Positions 43,920-54,351 of a stretch of DNA of 64,000 bases are shown piece by piece. Position 1 is the first letter of the stretch; every line of letters begins with the position of its first letter. A model generated the notes under the pieces. The model was not told the origin of the DNA and did no database searches. It was given only the letters and a program-made list of their open reading frames with translations. Source of the DNA: Endomychus coccineus (lineage: Eukaryota; Arthropoda; Insecta; Coleoptera; Endomychidae); contig OY294067.1 in the NCBI GenBank assembly GCA_958510875.1, positions 104,266,010-104,330,009 of the forward strand. The letters are read 5' to 3'. Made by a program: the position numbers and the translations under genes.

Positions 43920-46900
43920 GCTGCCACCAGTCCCCTTTTACAGATGTTTTAGAGAATAGAGTTCCTCTCCAGTAGCACTTGGTATAAATAGTTTAGTAGC
44001 GGGGCCCTTTCTGGCCGATTTATACACTAGACTAGTATGACAGCTTCACGTTGCTAACTATGATCAGAATAACAATCACAACAGGATTGTTCTCTTCCAC
44101 TATAACGCTATCTAAGGGGATGGTGTATCAATGAAGAACAATGAGAACAGTATAAGTTGTATATTGGTGAAAAGTTAATTGTATACAAAATAAAACAATA
44201 AAGATTACACGGATGTATATATAAGTATAAATACTAAGTCCCATACATATAAACTTAAAGGGAAAAATATGTCATATAACCAACAAGAACAAACAATGAA
44301 TTTAAATTAAACCAAATTTAAGTTTGATACTAGATATCTGAATAGTTTATAAAAACAATATATAATAAATTGCATAAAACTTTATCGAGGCCGATCGATC
44401 AGTGAATTATTGATTTGCCTGATGTAACGATGCCAGAGAGTTGTTTCTTTGCAGGCTAACCTTACTTTTGAATTGAATATACCACTCTGATGGAGTAACT
44501 AAGGTTATGAAATGGACCCGAGGGGCCACTGATAGTAAGGTTGAGATTCCAGAAGGGTGATTCTCTAACAAGCAGCTCGATTCCTTTTTGACAACTACCT
44601 GGTTCGCTTTATATATATATTGATCTATTAAATTGATTCAACAAATTAAACAATATAATGAGACCCTAGTTTTTCCGATGAACTCAAACACTTTCTCTCA
44701 AATTCGCCGCTGATGGCTAACTCTCCCTGTCCTTAAAGACCAGGGTCTCAATAAGGGTTTTAAGAACCCTTCAAATACTAAATAAAATACCCCTATTACA
44801 ACTTTGAAATAATGAGCTTTCCCCAAATGATTATATCTTTGACTCTACAATTACGGTAACTCTGATTCCAATTATACCTATCTTAAGTAGGTCCCCTAAG
44901 TACACTATAAAATATGAGAAATTCGCAGATGGATCGATACACTTCTAGTAAGTCAAAATACCCTATTAATGCTTACGTTTACCGGGGTGATGACCTCAGA
45001 ATTTTTGGCTTGAACACAGACTAAACAGCTTTCTCTAAAGACTTACCCTGACTTAGTACTTAATCCTTAATCCACAGGAAAACTTAGACACTTGAGCTTA
45101 CACTCCACGGCTTACACAAAATGTATTACGCGGCGTCTTCTTGTTAATTCTATAAATTACACCACGAAGCTAGTTCTCTCTCGCACCCAGATCAAAATTA
45201 TCTAAGCGTTAAAGGCAACAAATTCTCCAAAATATCAAATTACTATAGACTTCTATCATCAAGTTACTAATGACGTTCTCCACAATTTCTTTTATAGGTT
45301 ATTATAGATTCTAGTTACCAAATAATATTCCCTAAATAGCAAATGATATTAAAGTAAAATGTAAGTTCTCTTGAACTGGTACTTGAAATGATTTAAGGTG
45401 AATGAAAATAAACTTTAAGAATGATACAAATTGATTTGAATGACTTAATTTACTTTGAGTAATAACGAAAGAGTAATATAGTTGCAAAAATTAGAAATCT
45501 TGTAACTTGTAATACAACAAAAACAATCAATTGACTATAAGTTAAAAATATCAATTAAAAGAATTAAAGGATCTGACTTTGAGAGAGAGACTGAGCTATA
45601 TGTACAATGAACTAGCTTACCCAACAAGGCACGAAAAAAAAGAACTGGAACTAACTCTTGCAAATGAGTTTTCATTTTCATATTTGGAATCCCTCTCGAA
45701 ATGGCTGCCCTTCCTACTAAACTAAAATTCAAACGGACCAATGAGTTTAGTTGTACCATCTGTACTTTGCTCTAACACACAAATCTGTATTTAAAGTTGC
45801 CTGTTTTTCCACATCGAGGGGCGGTGAGTGCCCACAAAGTAAACTCTGCGTCTGTTGCAGATTCAGCCGTTTTCTGTTGTTACTTGGGAATATGTGCAAT
45901 TCAACAAGAATTGCCCTCCGAAGGCTCTAATTCTTAAAAATCACGTACAACTTGTAAAAGGTATTAGATGGCGTATCTCTGGCGCCAGACAGGAATTCCA
46001 TTATTTCAATCTGAATAAAACTCTAATTGTTGAATATAGAATGTATACGTATAGTCTGTTCCTGTCAGGAATTTAGAAATTTTAGATTTTGAAATGCCCG
46101 TAAGGACGGAACTACACTCTACGGAATGATTTGAGTTGTACTCTCCTGTGTCAAGTATTCCTGGTTTACTTAGAGTGGCTTAATTTTCGGGAGTTTTCTC
46201 ATGCTACGCTACTTTGATTCAATCGTAAAAAAATAATAATCCCCCGGATTATTACAATTGTGCTAACATAGTTGTTCGGATTTCAAACATAGTCTGTGAA
46301 TTCTCATGTCTTAGACCATCATCTTAATTTTACGGTGTTCTAATTGCATCTGCCAATGAATCACAGTTTATCGATGCCATTATGGTATTAAGTCTTTGAT
46401 TTATTAGACTTGGAATGCCTCGCTGTTTTGATTAGCTTATGAAATAGTTGAATCTACAAATAATTCTCCTGACTTTTTCCGGAATTTTCAACGGATTTTT
46501 TGCCTAGACTAGCAAGACCGGATTCTGCAATAATAGATACTGTTTCACATCATCGATAAGTAAAATAATTATAGATTGATAGGTACCTACTCGATAATTG
46601 AAGTCTTACACTAAGACATAAAAATGTCTTAAGGAAACTTCGTTTTTAAATCAAACGACGGCATATTTGAGCTTATATCAGATCTTCCTAGTTATTTCTT
46701 TTTTTAATTTCTTTGTTAATTTGGTCAAGAAAATTTACCACTTCTTTATATATTTCCCATTCTTCCTTAATTTTCTTCCTTTTCTTAGGTCTATTTGGAC
46801 CTATTTTCACAATATATGTTGATGTCCTTAAGCTCTCCATATATTTTCGAAAATTTCATTGATTTATAAATTTGCTTGCTATTTATTACTAATCTTAACT

Positions 46901-47230
46901 ATTTACAACTAGGTTATTACAGTGCAATACTGATGCTACTCATTTAATTTATCCACCCTATTGTGAATCGATATTGAATCTTAAACACTCCTGAATGATG
47001 TCTCTTTACCAATTTCTGGTCGATATTTTTATTACGCGTAGTTCTCCTCAATTTCTCATAAAATTCCATATTTTATAAGTCTTCTGTTCCCTTTATGTAA
47101 CTTTTAGACTGATGTTGGAATACCGATCTTTGATTTCAAAAAATCGTTTCGGCAGATTTTTAATTAGATGGTACTTTTCAGAACCCCTTACACTTCTTGA
47201 CCATAAGAGCAATTCAACTACGACGTGATC
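43920..47230. other. No recognisable gene
   Basis: Several short frames (for example 45535-45759 minus and 45855-46076 plus) lack motifs. A basic frame on the minus strand near 46695-46855 contains KIGPNRPKKRKKIKEEWEIY but is short and isolated. I found no inverted or direct terminal repeats. Confidence 0.35.
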
Positions 47231-47242
47231 AATATTTTAATA

Positions 47243-47482
47243 TTAACCTATTATGATCCTGGCAGGATCGCCATGTAATATTCGAGGTTCGGTTAATTGA
47301 AACAAGTCACTGTCATATAGGGTACCTAATGCACATCCTGCATAAATGATGTTAAAGGTATATCGCACTCCAATATATTTTCTTTTCCCACAATCATACA
47401 TATAACCCGCAGTAGTATCCGGAAGCTGAAAATAAGGCTGACAAGAGTGAGGAATGTTAATGATCAATTTATCACAGTTCAT
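47243..47482 (-). CDS. Unrecognised 79-aa frame, possible exon
   Basis: Not recognised. It starts MNCDKLIINIPHSCQPYFQL and contains GYMYDCGKRKYIGVRY and YAGCALGTLYDS. It has four well-spaced cysteines, balanced codon use and no low-complexity, so it reads more like protein than most frames here. A GT (AGGTTAAT) at its end could be a splice donor. No signal peptide is evident. Confidence 0.28.
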   Translation of the reverse strand: MNCDKLIINIPHSCQPYFQLPDTTAGYMYDCGKRKYIGVRYTFNIIYAGCALGTLYDSDLFQLTEPRILHGDPARIIIG

Positions 47483-48205
47483 TCATTTTGTCGACGAGAG
47501 AACTAAGTGAATCACAAGGCATATCGTACGTGAACTCATAGCTATATTAAAATAAAGTTTTGCATGAGTGTGAATATTATGTAGGTTCGTAAGTTCACTT
47601 TTTCTTGATTTTAAGATTAACTGTAAGTGATTTCCTGAGTCATTTCCGAGGTTATTTTCTAAGCTGCATCGTTTATGTTGTGTTCCTGGATGTAATAGTA
47701 ACTACAACTCAACCAATACCCCAGTAACTGTTTCTGCATTTCTTTTGAATGATTCTGAAAGGCAAAAACAATGTTTGTCGGCGATTCATAGGATAAAGAG
47801 CTGCAATTTTACAAAACACTATAGTTTATATTACAAATTTTGCAATTCTCAGATTATCCTACTAAGCAAAAAAGTCCCGAAGAATGTAGACCAAAACATA
47901 GTGTCCCATTTGAAACATATTTCAATGAGTGGTACGACAAAGACATGATAAAAGTCTTCAGACTTTTGCAACGGTTCCAAAGTAAAGGAGCTGTTGAGTT
48001 TTAGCTTCAAAGAAAATTATGTATCTATGATTTCGGCGTTTACATGGTATAAATTATTCTGAAACTTTCTAACGTTGGAAATTTACACAAAAACTTGTAA
48101 CATGTTTTTAATTAATGTTGACGAAAGTGTTGTATATATTACAAAATAGACGCAGTTTCAGTAAGATTTCAAAAACATTTGTGAGAAGGTAAAGGCAAAA
48201 AAGCT

Positions 48206-48240
48206 GTGATCAATTGATCACGTTACTTCCCTCACTCGTT
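48206..48240. repeat. Fragment of dispersed repeat with 16-bp palindrome
   Basis: GTGATCAATTGATCAC is a perfect palindrome, followed by CTTCCCTCACTCG as in the repeat copies at 23265 and 37430. Confidence 0.6.
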
Positions 48241-48339
48241 ATTGTTGGTTAATATGGATTTGATTGAATAATAATTAGTCACTCAACCAATTTCAAAATG
48301 AACTTAAAGTGGTTTTAGTTTTTAAATCTTTCTTAATAG

Positions 48340-48780
48340 TCCAGGTATTTAAGGTTCAAAATCGACGATTTTTGCTTGAATTTCCGCGAGGTCTAATTTT
48401 TGTATATTCTTATGTATTTTGATACGCTGAACACGATGGTGCGATTTAAATTTGGATAAACCCGGTGCTTGAAAAACTATGGCCATTTTGTGAACCCAAA
48501 AATGACCAATTTTCGATTTTTTTGCGTTTTGAGACATAACTATGGGTTGTATGAAAAAATATTTGATCACAAGTTGTTGAACAAACTAATACGTGATTTA
48601 TGGCTTCGATCCGAAGTCGATTCGAGGTCTTGGACCCATAATAGGGCCCATTTAGTGTATTTTTTTGCACATTGAAAAATTGAGTATATGTCAAAGAGTT
48701 TTCAATTTTTCATATTCTGTTTGTGAGGCCCAAATCGGAAATTTTTAGATGAAACACCCCCGTTTGTGCACACTTGAGAA
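48340..48780 (-). repeat. Copy of repeat family shared with 55510-55870
   Basis: The stretch GACCTCGCGGAAATTC (inverse here), CAAAACGCAAGAAAATCG-like and GGGCCCA...GACCT landmarks match 55510-55870 in inverted orientation over about 350 bp. The frames on both strands are shared by-products. The family appears non-coding. Confidence 0.65.
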
Positions 48781-49019
48781 GTCGCCTACGTAGGCTCCGT
48801 ATTTCACCACAGCTCGCCATGGTATCTGCATTCTGGTATCCTGTTTTCAGATAAACCGCGAAGTCACCCTTAGATATCAAATCTGCGTTATTACTTTTAT
48901 GTAGCAGTAGTAGATAGTTAGAGACAACAACTATTGATGTATTTGTAGAAGATCGAACTTAATGCCATTTTCATATTTTTCAATGAATTTAATATGTTCA
49001 CTCTTTATCAGTATAATAA

Positions 49020-49396
49020 GAAACAATCACCCTTATCCACTAGAAATACTGTTAAAGTACTGAGGACCTTTCAGCTACCAAGTAGCCATATTCAGCGTAA
49101 ACTAAATTAGGAATCAAAATGTGCCTGTTCAAATACTATTTGAAATTAGTAGTTAAATCAGGGATTTGGAGATAAATCGGACTTCATTAAATTGCTTTTT
49201 TGCTTATATATTTCCATCCCTTCTAAACTACCTATATATTTGTCATTAATGTGTTTAGAAGGGATGAAGATATATAAGCGAAAAATCAATTTAATTATTC
49301 AGATTTATCTCCAACTGAGGGTAATCCTTTATATATGCTATTAATACCAAATAGTATTTAAACAGATATATTTTGATTTCCTATTTAGATTAATCT
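49020..49396. repeat. Penelope-type inverted repeat split by copia (left part)
   Basis: The sequence from the hammerhead-like core at 49062-49095 (minus) to TTTAGATTAATCT continues, after the copia insertion, at 54354-54450 with CTGATGATGGCTACTTGG in the opposite orientation. Without copia this is a roughly 475-bp foldback. Its centre (49200-49290) is itself a palindrome around TTTCCATCCCTTCTAAAC. It matches both flanks of the Penelope-like element at 25.5-29.0 kb. Confidence 0.65.
49062..49095 (-). ncRNA. Hammerhead-like core (family 1)
   Basis: The minus strand reads CTGAATATGGCTACTTGGTA then GCTGAAAGGTCCTC. The stem II halves GGCTAC/GTAGC are kept, and AGG/CCT after GAA could form a minimal stem III. 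The core has CTGAATA in place of CTGATGA, so activity is doubtful. Confidence 0.4.
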
Positions 49397-49575
49397 TATT
49401 GATTTACTGGCAGAAATGGGCAGAATAATGGAAATAATCAACTTCAGTGAAAATGAACTGCAGCGTAAAAAGTATTTTATTTTTCATCTTAACTAACTAA
49501 AATATCCATAGCTACATAAATATATGAATATCATGAAACCCTATGATTTTCTTGATGAAATTCAATAATCCAACA
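49397..49575 (-). repeat. copia 3' LTR
   Basis: 179 bp on the left side of the element, TATTGATTTACTGG to AATAATCCAACA on the plus strand. The flanking AATCT at 49392-49396 is the target duplication. Confidence 0.9.
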
Positions 49576-49587
49576 CTCCCCCAATTT
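49576..49587 (-). promoter_or_regulatory. copia polypurine tract
   Basis: The minus strand reads AATTGGGGGAG immediately before the 3' LTR start TGTTGG, the expected plus-strand primer. Confidence 0.75.
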
Positions 49588-49589
49588 CA

Positions 49590-51176
49590 TTAAGGAACGT
49601 TATCTTCATCTGGATAAAAAAACGAGTCACAAATCTTCAATGCAGAACGAATAAGGCATAACTGTTCTTTCGGCAAGGGTTTTGTTAAAAAGTCGGCCAG
49701 TTGTAACTTGGACTGAATAAAACTTATATGGACTGTTCCATTTTCAACTGCTTCACGAACAAAATGGAATTTGATGTCGATATGTTTCGTTCGCTGATGA
49801 AATTCTGGATTACTGACCAGCTTGATAGCACTTTGATTATCAACATAAATTTCTGTAGCATGTTCTTGAGGAAAACCGAGTTCTTCTAGTAAAAGTCTAA
49901 GCCATAAAACTTCTTTGACTCCCAGTGATAAGGCTATATACTCAGCCTCAGTTGTAGACAGTGCTACAACTGATTGTCTTTTGGATGCCCAGGTTATTGG
50001 TGACTTATTCAATAAAAATATGTACCCATTTCTTGATTTTCTAGTATCCAAATCTCCCCCATAATCTGCATCTGTATAACCAGTGTGTTGTATTTTTCCA
50101 TCACTGAGTTTACGATATAGGATTCCATAACCATGAGTATTTTTCAAATACCTGAATATTTTCTTGACCGCTTCCCAATGTTCTTGGCTGTATGAGGTGC
50201 AAAACTGACTCAAGAAATTCACTGCATATGCTAAGTCAGGGCGCGTATTCAGAGCTATATAGAGTAATGTTCCAATAGCTTCTCTATATGGTGCATTCAC
50301 TGAATCATTATTGGAATCCGGTTTCTTCATCCTAGCTCCAGGTTCGGCAGGTACTGATGAAGATACACACTCAGACATATTGAATCTTCTTAAAGCTTTG
50401 GTAATGAAACTTTCTTGGCTAATCAAAATTTCATTCTTCGATCTATTTCTCTCTATTTCAAAACCCACATAATATTTGGCATCTCCTGTGGTTATTTCGA
50501 AATCATTTCTCAAATATGTCAGAATTTTTTTAATGACATATCGAGACTTTGTCAAAATCAAACCGTCATCAACGTAAAGTGAAATATACACCCTGAAACC
50601 ATCAATTTCGCCTAGGAATATACAGGGATCTGTATTAGTTTGCTTCATTCCAAAGATTTCCAGGAACCTTTTGAATCTAAAGTTCCAGCAGCGTGGAGAC
50701 TGCTTCAACCCATATATGCTTTTGTAGAGCTTGCATACAAGGTTATCAGCTTCTTCGAATCCTTCTGGTTGTTTCATGAAGATATTCTCCTCCAACTCTC
50801 CATATAAAAAGGCTGTTTTAACATCGAACTGAGCAATCTCAAGATCTTCTTCAACAGCGATGGCCAAAAGAATTCTGATTGACTCGTATCTGACTACTGG
50901 AGAGTACGTTTCTTGATAGTCGATGCCTTCTCTTTGAGAGAACCCCTTCGCAACTAACCTGGCTCTGAATTTTTGTTTTCCATTGATATCGTTTTTGATG
51001 CGATTTATCCATTTGCACGGTACAATGTTTGTTTTTTCAGGAACTGGAACTAAACACCAAGTTTTGTTCTTATTGAGTGCATCAATTTCCTCTGCCATTG
51101 CCGAAATCCAATTTTTAGAGTTACTGGACTTCATAGCTTCATTGTAATTTGATGGATTTTCCATTTCTACAAACAT
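49590..51176 (-). CDS. copia pol: reverse transcriptase and RNase H
   Basis: 528 aa, open throughout. The reverse transcriptase (about residues 33-270) includes VPCKWINRIK, RARLVAKGFSQ, AQFDVKTAFLYGELEE with Asp118, YGLKQSPRCW and YVDDGLIL (201-204). The RNase H part (about 365-500) includes YTDADYGGD (Asp369), ALSTTEAEYIAL (Glu410/412) and YVDNQSA (Asp446). All expected catalytic acids are present. The Met at residue 1 is not a natural start: the frame continues upstream to an ochre stop at 51203-51201 and then across the 417-bp insertion into the integrase frame. In copia this is part of a single polyprotein. The stop, not the catalytic domain, is what disables it. Confidence 0.93.
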   Translation of the reverse strand: MFVEMENPSNYNEAMKSSNSKNWISAMAEEIDALNKNKTWCLVPVPEKTNIVPCKWINRIKNDINGKQKFRARLVAKGFSQREGIDYQETYSPVVRYESIRILLAIAVEEDLEIAQFDVKTAFLYGELEENIFMKQPEGFEEADNLVCKLYKSIYGLKQSPRCWNFRFKRFLEIFGMKQTNTDPCIFLGEIDGFRVYISLYVDDGLILTKSRYVIKKILTYLRNDFEITTGDAKYYVGFEIERNRSKNEILISQESFITKALRRFNMSECVSSSVPAEPGARMKKPDSNNDSVNAPYREAIGTLLYIALNTRPDLAYAVNFLSQFCTSYSQEHWEAVKKIFRYLKNTHGYGILYRKLSDGKIQHTGYTDADYGGDLDTRKSRNGYIFLLNKSPITWASKRQSVVALSTTEAEYIALSLGVKEVLWLRLLLEELGFPQEHATEIYVDNQSAIKLVSNPEFHQRTKHIDIKFHFVREAVENGTVHISFIQSKLQLADFLTKPLPKEQLCLIRSALKICDSFFYPDEDNVP

Positions 51177-51293
51177 TGCATTTTGTAAGAACTTTGGAGA
51201 TTAAATTTTACAACGATCCCTTAAGTCATACCGCTTTTCATTCATTTCTCTATGGTTTTCAAGGTTCTCATGAATAGTTATGTCAGATTTATT

Positions 51294-51710
51294 CAAAGAG
51301 TTCTATATATAGAGATGACAAGTCGGATTTATACCGTACTTTGGGAGTCTCCCTTTTTTCGTTCTTTACGCATGATTGAGGTAGACGACTATTCATATAT
51401 GACGCTATTGCAGCAGAATAAAGTTATTTTCGTTATTTCGTTTTATTTATATTATTGTTTTTGAGTGATTTAACCTCAATTTGTTTGTTATTTATGTATT
51501 ATTATCTATTTATTTTACAGCTTTCCTGAAAATCTTGAACGACGGAAATTGTGGTGTGAAACAATGTTGCTTCACCCAAGTTCACTTGCAAAAACTAGTC
51601 GACTCGATCGCTTGGGACGCGGAGAGAGGGTAACCGCGCTGGACTCCCAAAATACGTTCTCTTTATATACAAACGATACAACTTGTCATCTCTATATATA
51701 GAACTCTTTG
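51294..51710. mobile_element. 417-bp non-autonomous element, 30-bp TIRs, 8-bp duplication
   Basis: The ends begin CAAAGAGTTCTATATATAGA and pair perfectly for 30 bp. GATTTATT lies at both sides (51286-51293 and 51711-51718). An 8-bp duplication is typical of hAT, P and Merlin superfamilies; I cannot choose among them. The element interrupts the copia polyprotein between integrase and reverse transcriptase and contains no transposase. Its total addition of 425 bp is what shifts the coordinates of the two copia frames. Confidence 0.9.
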
Positions 51711-53203
51711 GATTTATTGCCATTAATAATTATGTCAGATTTATTGCCATTTTCTTCGGATATTTGCTCTACGCTTCCTCCTCTGGTTTCTCCATTATTT
51801 GTCTGTTCATCTTCATTTCCAAATCTGAGTTCAATAATCCTGTTACTACTGTTATTGTCTTCTCTGGCGATATTGTTGCTAGCTTCATCGAAATTCACAT
51901 TAGCACTAACAAATATTCTTCTCTTTTCTGTATCCCACAATCGATAGTTGTTAGAATTCTGGTCGTATCCAACAAAAATCATTTTCTTACTTTTTGGTTT
52001 CCATTTTTGACTGATTTCTTTGGGAATATGCATATAGGCTGCAGCACCGAACGTTCTCACGTGGTGTATACTGGGTTTCTTTCCAAACCATCTTTCGTAT
52101 GGAGTGATTTCAGATTTAGATTGACCGCCAAGAGTTCTGTTAAGCACATAAACTGCTGTGCTAACAGCTTCAGCCCAAAATTCAATGGGAACATTCTTTG
52201 CATAAATCATTGAACGAGCACTTTCTGTGATTGTCCGTATTTCCCTTTCAGATTTACCATTCTGTTCATGAGCGTAAGGAGCTGATAGTTCATGAAGAAT
52301 TCCGTTTTTCTGTAAATATTCTGTCATTTCTTCATTTACATATTCTTTTCCGTTGTCAGACCGCAGAATCTTTAGCAAATTTCCAGTTTGTCTCTTCACT
52401 AATTGTTCAAATTTCTTGAATTTAGAGCTGACCTCGGATTTCTGCTTCAAAAAATATACCGTCCTGAAATTCGTGCAATCATCTTTGAAAATCAGAAAAT
52501 ATTTGGACTGGCTGGGAGAATATACATTCATTGGACCGCAAACATCAGAATGAATAAATTCTCCAGGTGCAAAATTTCTTGGATGGATATTTTCAGGAAA
52601 TGTTCTTCTGGCCTGCTTGCCAAATTGACAGCCTTCACAAAATGTGTCAGTTTCATCATCAAATTTTGCTCCTTGGACAGCTTCCTCTCTGATTGTATCC
52701 TTGATGGTCTTCATATTGATATGCCCAAGTCGCTCGTGCCATAACTTCAGACTTCCAAGTGTGGCTGAGTTACATTCATGATGAGAATCTATTTTTATGA
52801 TCATTTTAAACATATTTCCTCGTTTTATGCCCATACAGGATAATTCACCTGCTTTGTTGAAGAACTCACATCTATCGTGCTTTGCTAACATTGTGAATCC
52901 TTTTGCAGTAATTTTTCCGACGGACAGAAGATTTCTCCGCAATTCTGGTATGTACAAGACATCGGTTAGGATCTTTTTCTTCCATTCACCGTTCACATAT
53001 GCTTCTCTATTGATATCACCTATGCCAACGGGTTTCATTATTTTATCATCAGCAACTCGAACAATGGTATCATGTTGTATAGGTTTTATTGAAGTGAACC
53101 ACTCAGGGCGAAAACACATATGAGTACTTGCTCCTGAATCTGCTAACCATATCATTGGATCGTTTTTAATTTCTTCCATTACTGATGAAAAATCACAGAT
53201 CAA
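51692..53203 (-). CDS. copia pol: protease and integrase
   Basis: 503 aa. The protease motif WLADSGASTHM (Asp22) matches copia-type aspartic proteases. The integrase zinc-binding part has HERLGH with His156 and His161 and CEGCQFGK with Cys189 and Cys192. Catalytic Asp220 (FIHSDVCGPM), Asp283 (LRSDNGKEY) and Glu319 (EQNGKSERE) show exact DD35E spacing. The last five residues come from the 417-bp insertion. Upstream the frame is open to the amber stop at 53302-53300, in phase with gag. The peptide GNKSDIIINGNKS near the end is a small duplication already present in copia before the insertion. Confidence 0.93.
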   Translation of the reverse strand: MICDFSSVMEEIKNDPMIWLADSGASTHMCFRPEWFTSIKPIQHDTIVRVADDKIMKPVGIGDINREAYVNGEWKKKILTDVLYIPELRRNLLSVGKITAKGFTMLAKHDRCEFFNKAGELSCMGIKRGNMFKMIIKIDSHHECNSATLGSLKLWHERLGHINMKTIKDTIREEAVQGAKFDDETDTFCEGCQFGKQARRTFPENIHPRNFAPGEFIHSDVCGPMNVYSPSQSKYFLIFKDDCTNFRTVYFLKQKSEVSSKFKKFEQLVKRQTGNLLKILRSDNGKEYVNEEMTEYLQKNGILHELSAPYAHEQNGKSEREIRTITESARSMIYAKNVPIEFWAEAVSTAVYVLNRTLGGQSKSEITPYERWFGKKPSIHHVRTFGAAAYMHIPKEISQKWKPKSKKMIFVGYDQNSNNYRLWDTEKRRIFVSANVNFDEASNNIAREDNNSSNRIIELRFGNEDEQTNNGETRGGSVEQISEENGNKSDIIINGNKSKEFYI

Positions 53204-53299
53204 GGCTTCAGCATTATTATTGCTAGAAATGCTTTCAGATCTAACTGGTTGTCTTCTTGAATTTCTTTTATTATTTGCCTTTCTTGCTGGACATTCCCT

Positions 53300-54037
53300 C
53301 TACCAGTGACCGCTTAGTTTGCAAAATCCACATTTGGTTTTCTGTTTTAGATTTTGTATGTTTTGTTTTCTTGTAGTAGAAGTCTGTTTGATATTTGGAT
53401 TCATTCTTAATGATTGCACTTGTAGAGCAAGAGTGGCATCACTTTCATCTTTTATGTAATTCTTCTGTTCTTCTTTCATTAAGCGAGCAATAAGATCGGT
53501 CAATGTTTGCTTCGATGAGTCTACAGAGTCCCATGCCGTAACGAACATATCATATTTCGATGGCAAGCTGTTTATAATTTTTGAGATTTTGGCTACTTCT
53601 GATATTTTCTCTCCCATTTCTTCTAATTGTTTCACCAGAGACTCTATTTCGGATATGAATGTGGCAATATTCATTCCGGCTTTCATGCGAATATCATAAA
53701 ACTTTTGGTACACGATGTGTTTCGATACTTCTGTTTTCTGCTCATGAATGCTAATGAGCTTGTTCCACATTTCAGGAGCAGTTTCGCAATTCACTAGGTG
53801 AGTAAGTTGTTCTTCACATATGGAAGTGAGAAATAGAAACATGGCTTGATTGTTTCTGTGGTCCCATTCTCTGACGCTATTCAGGTTTTCATCATCTCCT
53901 TCAGGTTTTCTTTCTTTGCCGTTGACAATGTCCATCAGGTCATTTGTCTTTAAAGCTATGGAGACACTGAATTTCCAAATCTGGTAGTTCTTTCCGTCGA
54001 ATTTCACGATTCTTGCAGGCTCGAACTTTGCAGACAT
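53300..54037 (-). CDS. copia gag
   Basis: 245 aa starting MSAKFEPARIVKFDGKNYQI, the typical N-terminus of copia-type gag proteins (UBN2/DUF4219 type). Gag forms the virus-like particle and packages RNA. The C-terminus reaches the zinc knuckle CGFCKLSGHW, then TAG, then RECPARKANN in the same frame. The usual CxxCxxxGHxxxxC is thus interrupted by a single amber codon. The start ATG at 54037 is the first in frame after the primer-binding site, 122 bp away. Confidence 0.9.
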   Translation of the reverse strand: MSAKFEPARIVKFDGKNYQIWKFSVSIALKTNDLMDIVNGKERKPEGDDENLNSVREWDHRNNQAMFLFLTSICEEQLTHLVNCETAPEMWNKLISIHEQKTEVSKHIVYQKFYDIRMKAGMNIATFISEIESLVKQLEEMGEKISEVAKISKIINSLPSKYDMFVTAWDSVDSSKQTLTDLIARLMKEEQKNYIKDESDATLALQVQSLRMNPNIKQTSTTRKQNIQNLKQKTKCGFCKLSGHW

Positions 54038-54158
54038 ATTTTGACTATTTTTTTATTGATCGTCAAGGGATTTGCGTCAGTAGGTGACAGTTTATCAGGA
54101 ATACTTATATTTTTATAGTACAGCAAAATTGTGTTGGAATCTCCTTCAATAGCGATTT

Positions 54159-54172
54159 CTGGGCCCGTAACC
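54159..54172 (-). promoter_or_regulatory. copia primer-binding site (half initiator tRNA-Met)
   Basis: The minus strand reads GGTTACGGGCCCAG immediately after the 5' LTR. Drosophila copia is primed by an internal fragment of initiator tRNA-Met, with GGTTATGGGCCCAG as its binding site. This differs by one base. It supports both the family assignment and the LTR boundary. Confidence 0.85.
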
Positions 54173-54348
54173 TATTGATTTACTGGCAGAAATGGGCAGA
54201 ATAATGGAAATAATCAACTTCAGTGAAAATGAACTGCAGCGTAAAAAGTATTTTTTTTTTTTTAACTAACTAAAATATCCATAGCTACATAAATATATGA
54301 ATATCATGAAACCCTATGATTTTCTTGATGAAATTCAATAATCCAACA
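54173..54348 (-). repeat. copia 5' LTR
   Basis: 176 bp, nearly identical to the left LTR except in a T-run near 54248-54262. AATCT follows at 54349-54353. Confidence 0.9.
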
Positions 54349-54351
54349 AAT

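Larger units (their letters stand above)
49397..54348 (-). mobile_element. Ty1/copia LTR retrotransposon, nearly intact
   Basis: Two LTRs (179 and 176 bp) differ only around a T-run. AATCT flanks both ends (49392-49396 and 54349-54353). The minus-strand order is 5' LTR, primer-binding site, gag, protease, integrase, reverse transcriptase, RNase H, polypurine tract, 3' LTR, as in Drosophila copia. The LTR starts TGTTGGA as in copia but ends AATCAATA instead of ...CA. One amber stop at the gag zinc knuckle, one ochre stop before the reverse transcriptase, and a 417-bp insertion are the only breaks I see. No frameshift is needed: the distances stay multiples of three once the insertion is discounted. 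Near-identical LTRs imply a recent insertion. Confidence 0.93.

Noticed and set aside
46695..46855. Basic minus-strand frame with RPKKRKKIKEEWEIYKEV
   Set aside because: Short, isolated, no start or motif; cannot be told from chance.
51683..53123. Plus-strand frames of 60-176 aa across the copia region
   Set aside because: Antisense shadows of the copia integrase and protease frame, whose motifs are complete on the minus strand.
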